Assembly (NCBI GenBank): GCA_050084985.1
Contig: JBITNC010000001.1
Coordinates: forward strand, 90,458,001 to 90,522,000
DNA length: 64,000 bases
Source of the DNA: Nageia nagi
Taxonomy: Eukaryota > Pinophyta
Reading direction: 5' to 3'
In this document: piece by piece, positions 1-13,016 of the stretch
Layout of the letters: every line of letters starts with the position of its first letter
Position numbering within the stretch: the first letter of the stretch is position 1
The notes under the pieces: model-generated
The model's input: the letters and a program-made list of their open reading frames with translations, nothing else
Told to the model about the DNA's origin: nothing
Databases searched by the model: none
Program-made: the position numbers and the translations under genes

Positions 1-1111
1 TTTGGGTATTATTATTTTTAATATTTTGGGTATTCAATATATTGAACTGAAAGTGTTCTTTCTTGTTCAAATCTTACTAGGTATCTCTCCCATTATGTTG
101 AGCTTCAAGCTTGCAAAAATGGCTACACATGAGCTTTACAGTAAACTCTACATAAATTTATTCTTTTAGAAAAAATCTCTTTCATTTAAAAAGTTACTAA
201 AGTTTATTTCAATAACAAAAGGCTATGAGTTGACATAAAGTTTTTATTCTAATGTTTACTTTATTAAATAAGTGAGTATTTATTTATTCCATTAAGCTTG
301 ATTATACATTAAATATGTATAGGATCTTTTATATAGCCTGAGATCCTAAGATATTTTAAAATCTTATAAGCTACAACTATCCAAATAATATCATGAATAC
401 TATATGGTTAAATATTTGGTAAATAGTTATATAGTAATATTATTATTGTGTTAAACAACATTTGTAAGGATAACTCTGTCGTTCCTTCTAATCTTCCTAT
501 TATCTCATCATATTATTCTTGAACTGCTTTTTTCCTTTTCTCAATTATGTAACATTTTGTTCAAGTATTGATAGTTAGAATTTAGCACTATTTGGAACCT
601 AGTAGACAAGGTTAGGGAGTCATTGACCAGGTGTTAAATTTTGTTAAGTATTTCAAGAAGCCAAAGTTGGGGAGATTTTGATAAGTGACATCATCTTCGA
701 TTGTAAAAGCTTCAGACTCTAGAAGCACTTAATGGTAGATAGCAAATACTAGGATATTTTCAATTGTTGCTTCCTTCTCAGATATAAATGATCTGGATTC
801 TTAAACTAATGATAGCTTGATGACTAATAACTCTCAAACCTAAAAGCCTCAGAAATAAAAGATCAAATATTAATAGAACAAGAAGCAGTTAGAACTAAGG
901 GAAATTTAGAGCATGATGTTAGTACTCCACAAAAGTAATCGAAGCTAGCAACTATGGTTATTAGATATTGGAGAAGAATCGACACATCACAACTAGAGAA
1001 AATAAATATTACAACCAAATATCCCACACTTGCACTAATACCTAGTTCCATCCAATCTAGGATGTGGGACCCCCAGGCCTATATTAATGGGTTGATATTG
1101 AGACACATTTC
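1..1111. other. AT-rich sequence, no gene recognised
   Basis: I see no convincing coding region, RNA gene or mobile-element motif here. The only open frames are about 62 codons long, overlap each other on opposite strands (around 863-1142) and show no known domain. The stretch ends at the first base of a copia-type LTR at 1112. Confidence 0.5.
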
Positions 1112-1750
1112 TGTTAGAATTTGTATGCATTATTGTAAATAACTTAGTTGTATTGTTCCTAATTAAATAAAAATTATAGGAACATATATAATACCTAATT
1201 TAGAAAGAAAATATTTTGTAATATGGAATAATCCACTTATTATGTGGATTATCCATGTGTGCAAATATGGCACCCCAACTATTTTATATTAGGGGAAAAT
1301 CTATATATGCATGTTATCCCACATACTTATTATAAGTATGGGCATATATAATAGGTATGGGTAAAAGACTCCAACTACTATTCTCACCTAATGTGAATCC
1401 TATGGATGATGGTATTTCCCTTATGTAAAAGGATATACCAAAGTAGGATTTGAGCCTATAAAAGGAAGGCCATGCTTGTTGTAAATGATACACTTTTGTA
1501 GAAGCATTGTTATGCTATTAGTTTAGAGATATAGGGACAAAATGATTGTAAGAGAGAGTGCATTTTGAACAATAGAGATCTTGGATTAGTGGATGTACTC
1601 CCAAGGAGGGAGGAACTACTTTATATTGTGTCTCTTGTGTTAATTTGTGAGATTACTTGCATTAAGTTTCTGTTTATGTTAAGTTGGAGTTGGGTGTTTT
1701 CAAAGGATCTTGGGATTTAGGAAATTAGTGTGCTGCTTTAATTTCCATCA
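1112..1750 (+). repeat. copia-type LTR, apparently a 5' LTR with most of its element missing
   Basis: The segment begins TGTTAGAATTTG and ends CA at 1750, and is followed at once by a degenerate initiator-methionine-tRNA primer site. It contains a TATA-like box (CCTATAAAAGG, near 1457). Its later part (AGATCTTGGATTAGTGGATG) resembles the LTRs of copia-A and copia-1, so it is a divergent member of the same lineage. I found no partner LTR, so it may be a remnant of an element that decayed or was deleted downstream. The 5' boundary rests on the TG terminus; no target duplication was confirmed. Confidence 0.7.
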
Positions 1751-1759
1751 ATTTCCCCA

Positions 1760-1772
1760 TGGTATTAAGAGG
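1760..1772 (+). other. degenerate copia primer binding site
   Basis: The sequence TGGTATTAAGAGG lies just after the LTR and differs at a few positions from the TGGTATCAGAGC primer site typical of plant copia elements, which pairs with initiator methionine tRNA. The position supports reading the preceding LTR as a 5' LTR in plus orientation. Confidence 0.6.
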
Positions 1773-4700
1773 TTTGTTGCACCAAGATCTAATACCCAAG
1801 ATGGATCATATCACTCTATAGTAGTTAGCCACCTAAATTTGCAAAGTAGAAATTCAATGGCTAATTAGAAATGGTTAGAACTATAGAACATAAAGCCTAG
1901 AAGATTATGGAATGGTATGAGTATGCTGTAGTGATACCATTTGCATAGATTATTGGGAGTAGCTAAACTAAGATTAAACATGAATGGGGAAATTTTAAAA
2001 GGTTACCATAAAAGGCTTGTAGCCGCTTGCTAAATAGAGAAAATACCAGATCAGATGATGATCAACAATAGTTGCAATAACCACCTGAACATTAAATGTC
2101 TGGAGTAGTCAAACCATCAAAACTTCTTGAGTATTGAACTATTAATCAAGTCACATGAACATTGAATTTTGTACTAATATAGGACTCATGAGAGTTTATC
2201 TCCCTACTATGTAACTTATTCTATAAATAATTGTAAATAGATGAGTAAAGGATCAAACTTTGAGCATTATTTCCTTCCTTATGATGCATGTACTCTCATA
2301 TGTTTCAATATAACATAATTAGCTTTCCCTCTACTATTTTTAGTTGTCCAATTTTTTATTATTGAATGTATGAATGCATGTGATTATACTTATGGCTTTG
2401 TGACGCAATCATGAGACCCTAAGCCTAGGCCAACTTGTTGTTCCCGATGCTTAGTTATGGACTACAACCTTTGCCAGTAGTACCTAGGATTGATTATTTT
2501 AGTTTTGATTATTTTAGTTTATTTCTTGTTATTTCCTTTCAATATTTACTTTTTGTAATTTCCTTGAGTAATTTATTTCTTGTCATTTGTCTCTTTCCTG
2601 CACTTTTGACCTCTTATCATAAGAAGTCGACCTACTCCAAAGATTGACAAGGGATATCTACTCATGAGTGCACTATCTCACCACCTTGCTCATTCAAAAA
2701 CCCCTTGCTAGATCATGAAATGCACCTGAAGTTGATAGGGTCTCTTAGGCTTTTTTATGATAAAAAATTATATTCTCCTTAGTGGTTTGAGGTTGACTTG
2801 CTTTCAACAGTCTAATGAATTTCATTTAATTAAAAAATGGAGTCATATTGAGTGAGTTATTTGCATTTAAAATATGAAGTATATACATAAAATATATAAA
2901 TACTTAAAATTATATATATTTTGAAACATATCAAAATAAAAATTTAGATGCAAATTTGGGTACACATTATTGAGCTCAAAATAATGCAACTTGAATCATC
3001 ACAAAATGATTTTTTTGACAAAGTTATGAGCTTTGGAATTCGAATGTATATACATCGAATATATGTTAATTTTTTTGAAGTTATCAAAATTTACATTAAA
3101 TATTATTTTTATATACCATTGATTAAGAGCTTTCCAATATTTTTTGAATCGTAAAAAATAGAGCTAAAACGAAGGAGTTATGTGTTAAAACCACTCAAAA
3201 ATCACATTTTTTTCTTTTCTTTTAATATCCTTAAGGCATGTCAAGGATAATAATACACAACCTTACAAGATATTACCTTGATCCTAATGGAGTATATCAT
3301 ATACTCCCTTGGTATAGATGGTTTTAAGACTCTTTACCAATGTGGGTGTACAAGATCATATCTTTTGCATTGGAATACATCCCTATTTGCATTAAGGCTT
3401 AAGAAGTGGTCAATCATATTTCTCCACTTATTATTCATATACAATGAGTTCTAATAGTCAAATGCATACAATCTAATTATTTATTCATATTGCAAATGAT
3501 AAACCTATACAAAAATATTCATAGAATACATGATCCATCCTTGCATCAAGTTCATTTATGATATCTATGGATCTATATCTAATACAAGTTGGTTGTGATA
3601 ATGTTTTGCTCATTTTATACCAAATTTACTTTTGCAATAACCATTCTCTTATCAGAACAATTGAGTAACTTATTGCAAAAAAAATAATTGTAATATTATT
3701 TCTAAAGGGCATAATAATAATGCCATCATGAACACTATCTTAGCAAAAGCATTATTATTAGTTGCATGAATACTAGAAAGAAGGAAGTTTAAGTGGTCAT
3801 GGGAATTTTCAATATCAATACCATACCTTAATGCTCATTTAGGGATCATCATATATGTTGCCTTCGAATTTTCAATATCAATACCATACCTTAATGCTCA
3901 CATATCAACTTGTTGAAAAATACTTAATGCCACTATGTATTATGATTTAAGACCTTTTTATTGATATTGATGTTGGTCCCTAACTAGTTGTATTTTCATT
4001 TGATTGTAATCATGCTTTGCAATTTGCGATGATAAAAGTTGCAATATATAAATGAAATTTTCAATGACAATGTTTGAAATAGCATACATAACTTACTCTG
4101 TCATTGTACATGAGATGCCTAACCATGTATTATAATAACTCCTTGAAGGTAAAATGTATGCAGATCAACATCTATTCCATTTAAGTATGTGATCACATTG
4201 TTCACAATATTATATGAATAAGATTGTATCCATTTGGACCAACAAAAATTATATATTTTATAATGTTCAACTTATATGTAGTTTAGTTATCATGGTGCCA
4301 TCTAGAACCAATTTGTTAAGATTTACAATAGTATGTATTTTTGTGATGCCTAATCATGCAAAATTCAAAATTGCTAATGCAAGATTAAAAGTGATTTGCC
4401 CTTTTATGCATTATTACATTAACATTTACATATTAATTTTTTCCATGGAAATAGTTATGTTGTGTAAAGCACTTAGCCATACCCATATCTAGTTAATGTT
4501 GTATACAAATAGAATAATTGTTTCCTACATGTTCCTTAGTTTTCCATATATTGCTTTCACAATATGCACAAGCTATTTTGAATTTACCATGTACACTTGT
4601 ATAGAATCATTAGATAACATTCACATTTTTTTGAATAAAATACGTCATAAGACTTCTATTTAACATTGTTATTCAAGATCACACTTAAAATGTGTAAATG

Positions 4701-6900
4701 GTTTCTTGCAAGTATTCAAAAACACTCATAATAAAATTGTAAACAAGCATTCATAAAATTCTGTCATGAACCATGAATGAGAAAAGCAAGATTTCAATTA
4801 TCTTATAAGTTCATAACATTGTAACTATTCAAATCCATACAAAAAGGATAACTATAAAATGATAAGAATTACTAGGTCCATATTACAAATTTATTTATGA
4901 GATGTAGAGTATATCCTCTTTTAATTATTATCATCGAATACTTCAACAAGCATATTCAATTGAAGCTTTAGACATAGGCTCAAAAATTTTGCAAACAAAA
5001 GTGTAGGTAACTATTCCAATCCTACAAGTGGACCCCTCATATGAGTTTTCCATCAACCTAATAGAATACTTGTCCAAGGAGCACAAAGCCCTAGACAAAC
5101 ACCAAATCAAAATTCTAACTAAGATAATACAAATAAACCATTAATTGAGATAAAGCAAAGATCATATTTTTGTAGGCTTAATGGTTGAGTGATATCAATT
5201 CCATGGCCACCCAATGGCCTTCCTACCAATGGGATGAACTAGATCGTCATTATTTCGAATTCATTCCCCTAAGCTATTAGAATTAGTTTATGGATATCAA
5301 ACAACACAAACATATGCTTATCTTGCCTATACAATCTTAGCCGAGAGTCAACTTTGACTTAAAAGAAATGCTTGTTTGTCTAAGTAATAATACTCCCCAT
5401 CCATGCATCATAATTTATTTATTATTATGCTCAACATACTGCAATAAAAAAAAACATGTATGCATTATCTCAATTTCCAAAGAACAATCTTCATTTACAG
5501 AGTGAAAGTATGTAAAAGGTAATTTTTATTCATACAATGTTTAACTATGTTACAATTTCGAGTCATGTTTTAGTTATATGTGATATGTAATTATGATTGC
5601 AATGATGCAATCTTAGCATAATTCCCATACATTTTCTAATTAGTTTTGTAATGGAATTCTTCATCTATTCACATATAGAATCATAACTTAAGGGTTTTAT
5701 CTCATTTATTGAATCTATAAACTCCTAAATTTTTTTGCTACAACACTTATTTTAGTTCAATTTTAAATGAAACCTTTATTTAAATTTTTATTCCCAATCT
5801 TCTCATATTGAAAAGTTTACTATAGTTTGAACCTCCATATTTATGTTTGGGTAAATTCTGAAATGAAATTCTTATTCTAGTCATAGAAATAATCTATCTA
5901 TCAAACCTTAAAAATCCTAAGAATTTTACAAAATTTTATTTAAATTCATGCTTGGGGTTAGGAATTTGTGTGTCAAGTTTTATTCATAGTTTTTCTTATT
6001 GACAAGTTCAAACTATTTTACATTTCGGATTTATGTTTTGAGTAGTGTATTCTATCCACAAAGTTCCAATCTAAAGATTGTGTTGTTGGAAGCACCCTTA
6101 TACATAATCAAAACCCAATAAGGTATTCATGTGTTTAAAGAATTAAAAAAATTCCAAATATATGAGTTTACAATATTCATTAGAATTTCCTACAACCTTT
6201 ACCAACAATGTTTCCTCTATTTAGCTACATGTTGCAAACCAATGTACATATCACATGTAGGAGGATTAATTATTTACTAGAAATAATAGTAATTTTTGGC
6301 ATATTGGAAACACTATGCTTTTACCATAAAATGAAAAATAACATAATGAAATGGATAATTGGAGCTTTTATCCATTCAATTCTCTTCACATTCATGGCTA
6401 CAATCCTTCCAACATCCATAAGTCCTTTAAATAGAACCCATAATTTATTTCTATGAAACTAATAGAGACAAGAAGCTATTATCATACTCATAAATTTTGT
6501 AGAGTTTAAGCTTATTCCTTTTAATAAATTGAGCTACAAGATTTAAGCTTATTCTTATCAATAATAAAAATAAGCTACAAAGTTTAACTTATCATTTTCC
6601 AACAATAAAACCAACAACAATATCATTGACAAACTATGTAATAACAAGATATGGACAAATAGAACTATGATCACATTTCTTCTAAAATTCAATAGAAACC
6701 CATGATTTATTAGGGTAAAAAGGGTTTAAGTTGTCTCCTTTATAGAGATAGAAAAACCACTCACACTCATATGAATTCTTCAAAGTTTAAACTTATTTTC
6801 TATAATATATTGTAGTAAAAATAAGCTATAGGTTAAGTTAGCAAAAATTAGTTTGAAAGACCTGAATTACATCCCAAATTTCATATAATATTTCAACTAT
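1773..6900. other. AT-rich unassigned sequence
   Basis: No domain or RNA gene was recognised. The first few hundred bases could be the remnant internal region of the copia element whose LTR ends at 1750, but no gag motif survives. Open frames (for example 2435-2647, 4214-4492, 6208-6456) are short, isolated and featureless. Small structures seen are a 19-nt palindrome at 3289-3307, a 35-bp direct repeat at 3803-3837 and 3866-3900, and loosely repeated AAGCTTATT/AATAAGCTA motifs between about 6500 and 6830. Confidence 0.4.
3803..3900. repeat. two exact 35-bp direct repeats
   Basis: The same 35 bases, beginning GAATTTTCAATATC and ending TTAATGCTCA, occur at 3803-3837 and 3866-3900. The starts are 63 bp apart. 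This looks like a recent local duplication with no recognised function. Confidence 0.85.
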
Positions 6901-7620
6901 AGCATATATTATTCATTTATTTGATACCCAAAAGAGGAGAATGGCTCTGCCTGAAAACTTATTGCCAAGAATACTTCAACTATCTCTTGCACATTCTTTG
7001 CTCTTCCCATCTCTACTCCTCCTTCTCATATGTCCATTTCAAAGAGAAAATCTCTAATTAAAGAACCTCCCACTAATCCAAAATGCCTATGTATCAAGAA
7101 ATGGTTACTAAATAAGGAAAAATGCCAAGAAAATTTACTAAGAAGATTTTCATACTCAACTATTATCTTTTCATCAGATGTTACCCCAAAATCCACTATG
7201 CATTTGGGTTTAAAGATGCCCAACCTTCTTAGAAAATCATGGATCCTTCCAAATCTCTTTGGGTAAGGTAAAAATCCATAATTTTCCATGATAGAAGGGT
7301 ACCATAAAACCAACAAAATACTCCCAAATTTGCCCCAAATTATGCCATCATGGTTATGAAATATCCAACAAATGAAAAACCTAATCTCGATTCCAAAACA
7401 TCATGGTTGGATCATTAAAATATTCTAAAATCTCTAATGAAATCCAAACACATAGAGCAAATTTGTGAAATGCAAGGCCAAATCTCCTTAGCGTAGATAT
7501 GTACCATACTAAACTCCAAAATGTTCCCTCTAGAATCCCCAAATTTCATTTTAATTCCAATGTCTGAAACAAAAATCCATTAACATTCCATGCACTAAAC
7601 AACATTGGTTGGTTTAAATT
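6900..7620 (-). other. possible decayed LINE-like reading frame
   Basis: A 96-codon minus-strand frame at 7026-7316 overlaps a 78-codon plus-strand frame. Read on the minus strand from about 7600, the sequence gives a run resembling the start of a LINE endonuclease (SAWNVNGF), followed by hydrophobic and aromatic stretches with several stops. The similarity is weak and could be chance. I do not assign a function. Confidence 0.15.
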
Positions 7621-9280
7621 ATTTATTGGCTACCCCACTCCTTAGGTGGCCTCACTCAATATTTATTTGCTTTTTATTTTATTTTAATATTTAGGCTAGG
7701 TCACAAAACTAGGTTTAGGTTAATATTTGGGATAGGTAATTTGTCTCATTTTCTATTATCATTTTTTTATATGTTTTCAACCACTAATACTTGATTTAAT
7801 TTTGTAGGTTTAATATGGAAAATTGACACTTGATGTATGCCTCTAATTTAACTGTGCATCTATATAACTAAATGCACTCGAAATCATGCAAATACTATGA
7901 AGTTCCAATGTGTGCAAGTTTCTCTTATCTCTCATGTAGATGTATGATTGCTACAAATTTTCCCAATGCAATTCATGAATGCAAGATAACATGTTGTTTT
8001 GAATAATTTTTATTTTTATTTGGGTAATGATGGTTGTAAATTCTATATAGTCCCTCCCCCATACTTTTGTAAATGCTCATGAAAAATCTTTTGTGCAAAG
8101 TTAATAAGGAAATTCCATTGTTGTGCAATATGCTTATTGATGTAACTTGTTAATGAATATGTAACCTCTCAATGATTTAATATGACCTTATTGTTATTAT
8201 GCATTTGTGATAATGCAATGTTAAGTTAATTTTTATATTTTTCATTCATATATATATAATGAAATTTTTATGTATAGTTAAAAAATGATCCATGTAGTTG
8301 AATGCATAGTATTTTTATGTTATAATGACATTGCCTCAACACAAGGTGTCATTTTCTTGAATTCTAAATCTACTCATTCTCTTTCCTTAATGCAATGTAA
8401 AATCTAACATGATTATTTGTAATGATCAACATTTTTCAATGTATTCAAGTAATGCAAGGATAATGAAAAGTATGATATGGATACAATATACCAACTTCCT
8501 TGCCCAATGATCATAAATTTGCCAACCTTAATGGATCATACGAATCTATAGTCCTTATCCTCTAGGACATGTATGCCTTCCAGTATTACCTCACAAAACA
8601 ACCAAAATATCCACAATATTAGTATTTCACAAAATGATGAAAAATAACATATAATATGTTCAAGTAATCAACAATAATATATCATCATAAAATATCCATT
8701 GTAATTAATCATAAACATGTCATCATCTAATAATCATGGTAATGAAACGTATGTATGTCATCATCAAATGTTCATAAAGAAAATTTGTTCTAACATATCA
8801 AATGTGCATATAAATTCATAGTAGATTCAAGATAATAGCATTGTGGGTTATAATAAATAACAACATTGGAGTAAATCTACTCTATAGTATCAAACATGCA
8901 TTTAAAGTTTCAATGAGTCATAATGTATTCATGATCACAATCTTATGAGCCATGATAATCATGCATCATGAAAATAAATCAAATTACAAAATATGTCATC
9001 ATAATAACAAATTCACACCATAATATCATGTATGCATATTAAGTCTTAGAGTATCACAATGTTTCACGACTATACTAGTGGACTATGACATACAACCCCA
9101 CTAAGACTAAACAATATACTATGTGCTTGCATAAGTTTCTAGAATAAGTAAAGAAATTTATCCTCTTATGAGTTATAAATTCTCCTAAGTGGAGTTCTTC
9201 TTAAAATACATATCTATTAAATTTTATGTTGTTGAATTGGTTTAACTTTTATAGTCATAAAATTCATCATCTTCCACCAT
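7621..9280. other. AT-rich unassigned sequence
   Basis: Nothing recognisable as a gene. The stretch has many ATCATCA and ATAATATG-like motifs and few G or C bases. If the gag relic at 9.3-10.1 kb belonged to a minus-strand element, its pol would be expected here, but no protease, reverse transcriptase or integrase motif is visible. Confidence 0.35.
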
Positions 9281-9289
9281 GATAGGAGT

Positions 9290-10140
9290 GGTTTATTTTT
9301 CAAGTGCCTGATTTGATAAAGTAGTATAGGTTTGATGGGTAGGTTTTTTAGCATATTTTACCTTTGATTGGTAATTTTTAGTATAATGAGACTCTTTGCA
9401 TTCGAACAACCTCCTTTTGAAATAAATAATCGCTCTTTGGAGTTTTTTCTATTTTCTCTTGTCTCAATTTTTTGCCTCTTGGGAGGGTTATATCTTCAAT
9501 AGATCTATCTCCCTCAAACTAGTTTTTATCCCCATTCTTGGATGATGATCTTGAAGTGACATTTTGATTGTTATCCATTTATTTTTTTATCATATTATAG
9601 GTTTTCTAAAGAGTTTTATAATTATACAGGTTGATGATAGTCATGATTATATGATTTAAACATAGGATGAACTTTTGAATTTTCAATTTTTTGTTATTTT
9701 CATATTTAGGCACATATTTTAATAGTTCAACATACTATTAATAATATATTTTGACTAAATTCACACCTTGTACTAGCTTAGTAAATTCATGGAACTTTTT
9801 TACATAGTATTCTAAAAAAAAATAGCCTTAAAGACCTTCACAAACTCCTTCCAAGGAATATCAAATGGATCCAATTTCCTTCTAGCTAGGTTGGTGTTCG
9901 ACCACTATAATGCTACTTCTGTAAGATGTATGATAACCCATGAAATTTTAGCATTCAAAGAGTAATTATTCATGGATAAGTATATCTCCAATTTAGATAC
10001 CCATAACTCAATGATATCTCTTTCTTCGATATTATAACTTGATAGTCTTCCAAGTATTTTGAAAGCTCAAATACTACTATGGATCCAATGACTTGAGTCT
10101 ATTATTTCCTTAGGATGTATTGATTTTTATTGAATAATTA
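9290..10140 (-). pseudogene. Ty3/gypsy gag relic
   Basis: Reading the minus strand from about 10100 downward gives a gag-like run: an ELWVSKLE segment, then WVIIHLTEVAL, then DPFDIPWKEFVKVF. This matches the usual pattern of the retrotransposon gag domain, in which a tryptophan-containing helix precedes W..F...F. Further on, CKESHYTKN in a frame near 9400 looks like a damaged CCHC zinc knuckle. Many stops and at least one frameshift break the frame, so it cannot make a protein. No LTR was found for it, and the pol part is not visible to the left. The assignment to gypsy is by pattern only. Confidence 0.5.
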
Positions 10141-10299
10141 GGGTTATACAACCCCCTTTTTAGGATTAATTCAAAAAACATTATTTAAACAATCAAGGAA
10201 AAAGCAAATACTATGTAACTGATCTATGATTTAGCAACAAAAAGGACATTCTCAACCTTTTGACAAGAGTTAAAAGCTCATAGATTACAATTTATGTTA

Positions 10300-10740
10300 G
10301 AATTCTAGCTTATTAGAGGGGACTTTAACTCTCCTTTAAATCTAGAAGATAATTTTGGGGGGAGAGAAAAATTTCAAGGAGTATGGAGGATCTAAGGGAC
10401 TTACTCAATCTATATTTTCTAATAGATTTACCTCTTAAAGGAATCAACTATACCTAGTCAAATAGAAGATGTGAGAGACACTTTATACAATGAAGACTAG
10501 ACAAGATGCTAGCTTTGAAAGAATGGGTGGAAGAGTTTCAAAACTATGCACTACAATCTCTTCTAAGGTGATATGTAAAGATAGCTCACCTATGATGAAT
10601 TCCAATCTCACCACATACAAATTGTTTAAATTTTTGTTCTTATCTCAAGGAGAAAATTACATAAAAAGAAATAGAATTCTAAGCGAAGTAGCAAAATAAA
10701 TGATCAAGGAAATAAAAATCACCATAAGAGAATTTACCCA
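10300..10740 (+). pseudogene. LINE-1 endonuclease domain remnant
   Basis: The frame gives GDFNSPLNLEDNFGG around 10318-10365, which matches the metal-binding GDFN block of the endonuclease/exonuclease/phosphatase domain that nicks target DNA in L1-type LINEs. The following residues (NRRCERHFIQ, then RLDKMLALKEWVEEF in another frame) fit the usual region after it, where LINEs have a SDH motif. Stops and frameshifts disrupt it. Confidence 0.65.
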
Positions 10741-10744
10741 ATAA

Positions 10745-11535
10745 GCTATCTTTATTTTCATGGAGATGTTGTACAATTTCTCCCTTAAACCATCTCACTA
10801 ATTTTCAACACTTAGTTTTTTCCACTAACTCTTCATACTCATTTTCTTACCTTAGACAAGCAAAAATTTTACTGAAAAAAACAACTCACTAGTCTCCCTT
10901 TTGTAAATTTAAGGAAGCTAGGATTACAAAATTTAGTTATAACAAATTAATTGAAATCACATCTAGTGAAGTTAATTTTGGTTGTGGCCATCAACCAATA
11001 TTATCTCCCACTTGATCTTCCTCCAAAATAGCTATAATAACCTAACAACAAGGATTTAGTAATATTCCAAAGCATTTGAAATATTACCAACCTCCTAAAA
11101 TACCAAAAACTTAACAATAAAAACTCTATAAATAATTTAGAGCAAATTTTACAACACTTTTTAGTGGGAAAAATAAATCCTAATAAACAACTCATAAATA
11201 AGCCCAAAATATCCCAACCACCTTTAATCCCATACAAACATGCCTATCTCCAAACTTCATGTGACTTTAGTGAAGATCTACCACTTGGTAGGTGGCCTAT
11301 GCCCTTCTTGCTGGTAGTTATATGGCGGGCCAAGTAGTTTGGCATGGTCATATCGATGGTCAAAGGCTAGCAGCTACTAGAATGGGCAATGATTGTTGCT
11401 CCATCCTCCTTGGTGATCACATGGTTGATGATTGCAGTAGCCATCTCCTACACAGTGGGCAGCTGATAGATGACCTATTAGAGATAGAAATCCAATATTT
11501 CTTGGTTCTATGAAGGATATATTAATACAAACATT
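10745..11535. other. block within LINE-1 not explained by LINE coding sequence
   Basis: Between the endonuclease and reverse transcriptase parts of LINE-1 there is about 0.8 kb that does not read like the usual linker in the visible frames. Its right half (11280-11510) is less AT-rich than its surroundings and contains repeated GATGG/TGGTCA-type words. It may be an inserted fragment or simply highly decayed LINE sequence. Short frames at 11001-11237 (minus) and 11292-11513 (plus) show no domain. Confidence 0.35.
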
Positions 11536-11559
11536 TTCAATATGACTACATTAAAGTGA

Positions 11560-12950
11560 AGGAGTAATAACAAAATTCTGGAACTACTCAAGGCAAATTG
11601 AATAGTGATGAATGATGAGAGGGATATAAAAGAGGAAGTGGAACACTTCTACAAAAAGTTATTGAATATAGACCAATAATAGGATATAAGGGTAATGGAT
11701 AAAATTTTGTAGTACATATCCCATATAGTTCAATATGAATGGAATGATATGGTAGAGAAATAAGTGATTATAGAGGATATCAAGAGTATATTATATCTAA
11801 TGAATAAAAATAAATCTCTAGGTACAGATGGCTTTTTAGAAGGATTCTATCAAATGAATTGGGAGATAGTAGGAGATGACCTATGAAACATAGTCATGAA
11901 GTTTTTCAAGAAGGGGGCCCTCTTGAAGGTATTAAATGCTACTTTTTTAGTGTTTCTCCCTAATACAACCAATGCAAATGCTTTTTAAGGCTACAAGCCT
12001 ATAATCCTTTGCAATGTTACGTATAAATTCATTACAAAAATTTTAGCAGAAAGAATAAAATCTATTCTTCCTAAGCTAATTTCAAAAGAAAGATGGTTTT
12101 ATATAGAAGAGACAAATATTAGATGGAACTATGCTTATGCATGAAGTGTTACATACCATAAATCTTAGAAAAGAAGAGTCTATGATAATCAAACTTGATA
12201 TGAAGAAGACATATGATTGAGTAGATTGGATTTTTTTGCTAGCAATATTATAAAAGTTTAGCTTCAAAGACAAGTATAGGCAATGGATTGTGAAATGTAT
12301 CTCGACTCCCAAATTTTTAGTGATTGTAAATGGGGAAGTAATTAGTTTCTTTAAATTGGGGAGGGGTTTAAGATAAGGTGACCCCATCTCACTTTACTTG
12401 TTCATTTTAATGGTTGAAGCATTGGGGAGAGTAATATCTTAGGAAATAAGGGATGACGAATTGATAGGAGTTAGACCAACAAAAGAAGGAGAGCTCATCA
12501 CTCATAATCAATTTATTAATGACATGATTATTTTGGGCAAGATAGAGAGAAATAAGCAAGGAAATTTAAGAAAATATTAATACTCTATGAAAGAACCTCT
12601 CTTCAAAAGGTAAATCTTTCCAAAACTAAACTCTTTCTTCTCAACCCTTTTTATATGAAAAGAAAGAAGCTAGCCTCAATTCTTGGATGTTAAGTAGATA
12701 ATATTCCTTTCAAATACCTAGGTATGCCGTTATTTATAGGTCAGATTAAAGAAAAGTATAAGGAAAATCTTGTAGATATAATCAAAAGCATATTGAATGG
12801 TTGGAAGAGTAAACTACTTAGCTATGCAGGTAGACTAACCTTAATCAAACATACACTGCAAGCCATCCCTATTTACTCAGCAATGGTATTTAAGATACCT
12901 TATTTAATAGCTAACAAAGTATATTAGTTATATAGAAATTTCTTATAAAA
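11560..12950 (+). pseudogene. LINE-1 reverse transcriptase domain
   Basis: Motifs appear in the correct order with frameshifts: NKNKSLGTDGF (the KAPGPDGF block) near 11805, GYKPIILCNVTYKFITKIL near 11985, KLDMKKTYD near 12192, a GRGL.QGDPISP-like block near 12358, FINDMIILGK (the YADD-type catalytic block with its first aspartate changed) near 12510, and GWKSKLLSYAGRLTLIK near 12800. The domain copies LINE RNA onto nicked chromosomal DNA. Several stops and shifts make it a pseudogene. The C-terminal zinc-finger part is lost because copia-A enters at 13017. Confidence 0.85.
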
Positions 12951-13016
12951 TAAAGGGTTAAATAAAAAGAAGCTTTCATTTATGGCCCAGAATAGAATAT
13001 GTTGTGATAAAGAAAG

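Larger units (their letters stand above)
10290..13016 (+). mobile_element. LINE-1: decayed plant L1-type LINE, cut short by copia-A
   Basis: The plus strand holds fragments of a LINE ORF2 in order: an endonuclease end with GDFN (from about 10318), a segment with KEWVEEFQNYALQS (about 10490-10570), then after an unrelated-looking block (10745-11535) the reverse transcriptase (about 11560-12950). The element stops abruptly at 13016, where a copia LTR begins. Its reverse transcriptase differs clearly from those of LINE-2 and LINE-3, so it is a separate family and the oldest layer of the nested stack. Its 3' part after the insertion was not found. Confidence 0.8.

Noticed and set aside
7026-7316. 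Minus-strand frame of 96 codons considered as a host gene
   Set aside because: It overlaps an open plus-strand frame, has no start context, domain or neighbours, and the LINE-like resemblance is too weak for a call.
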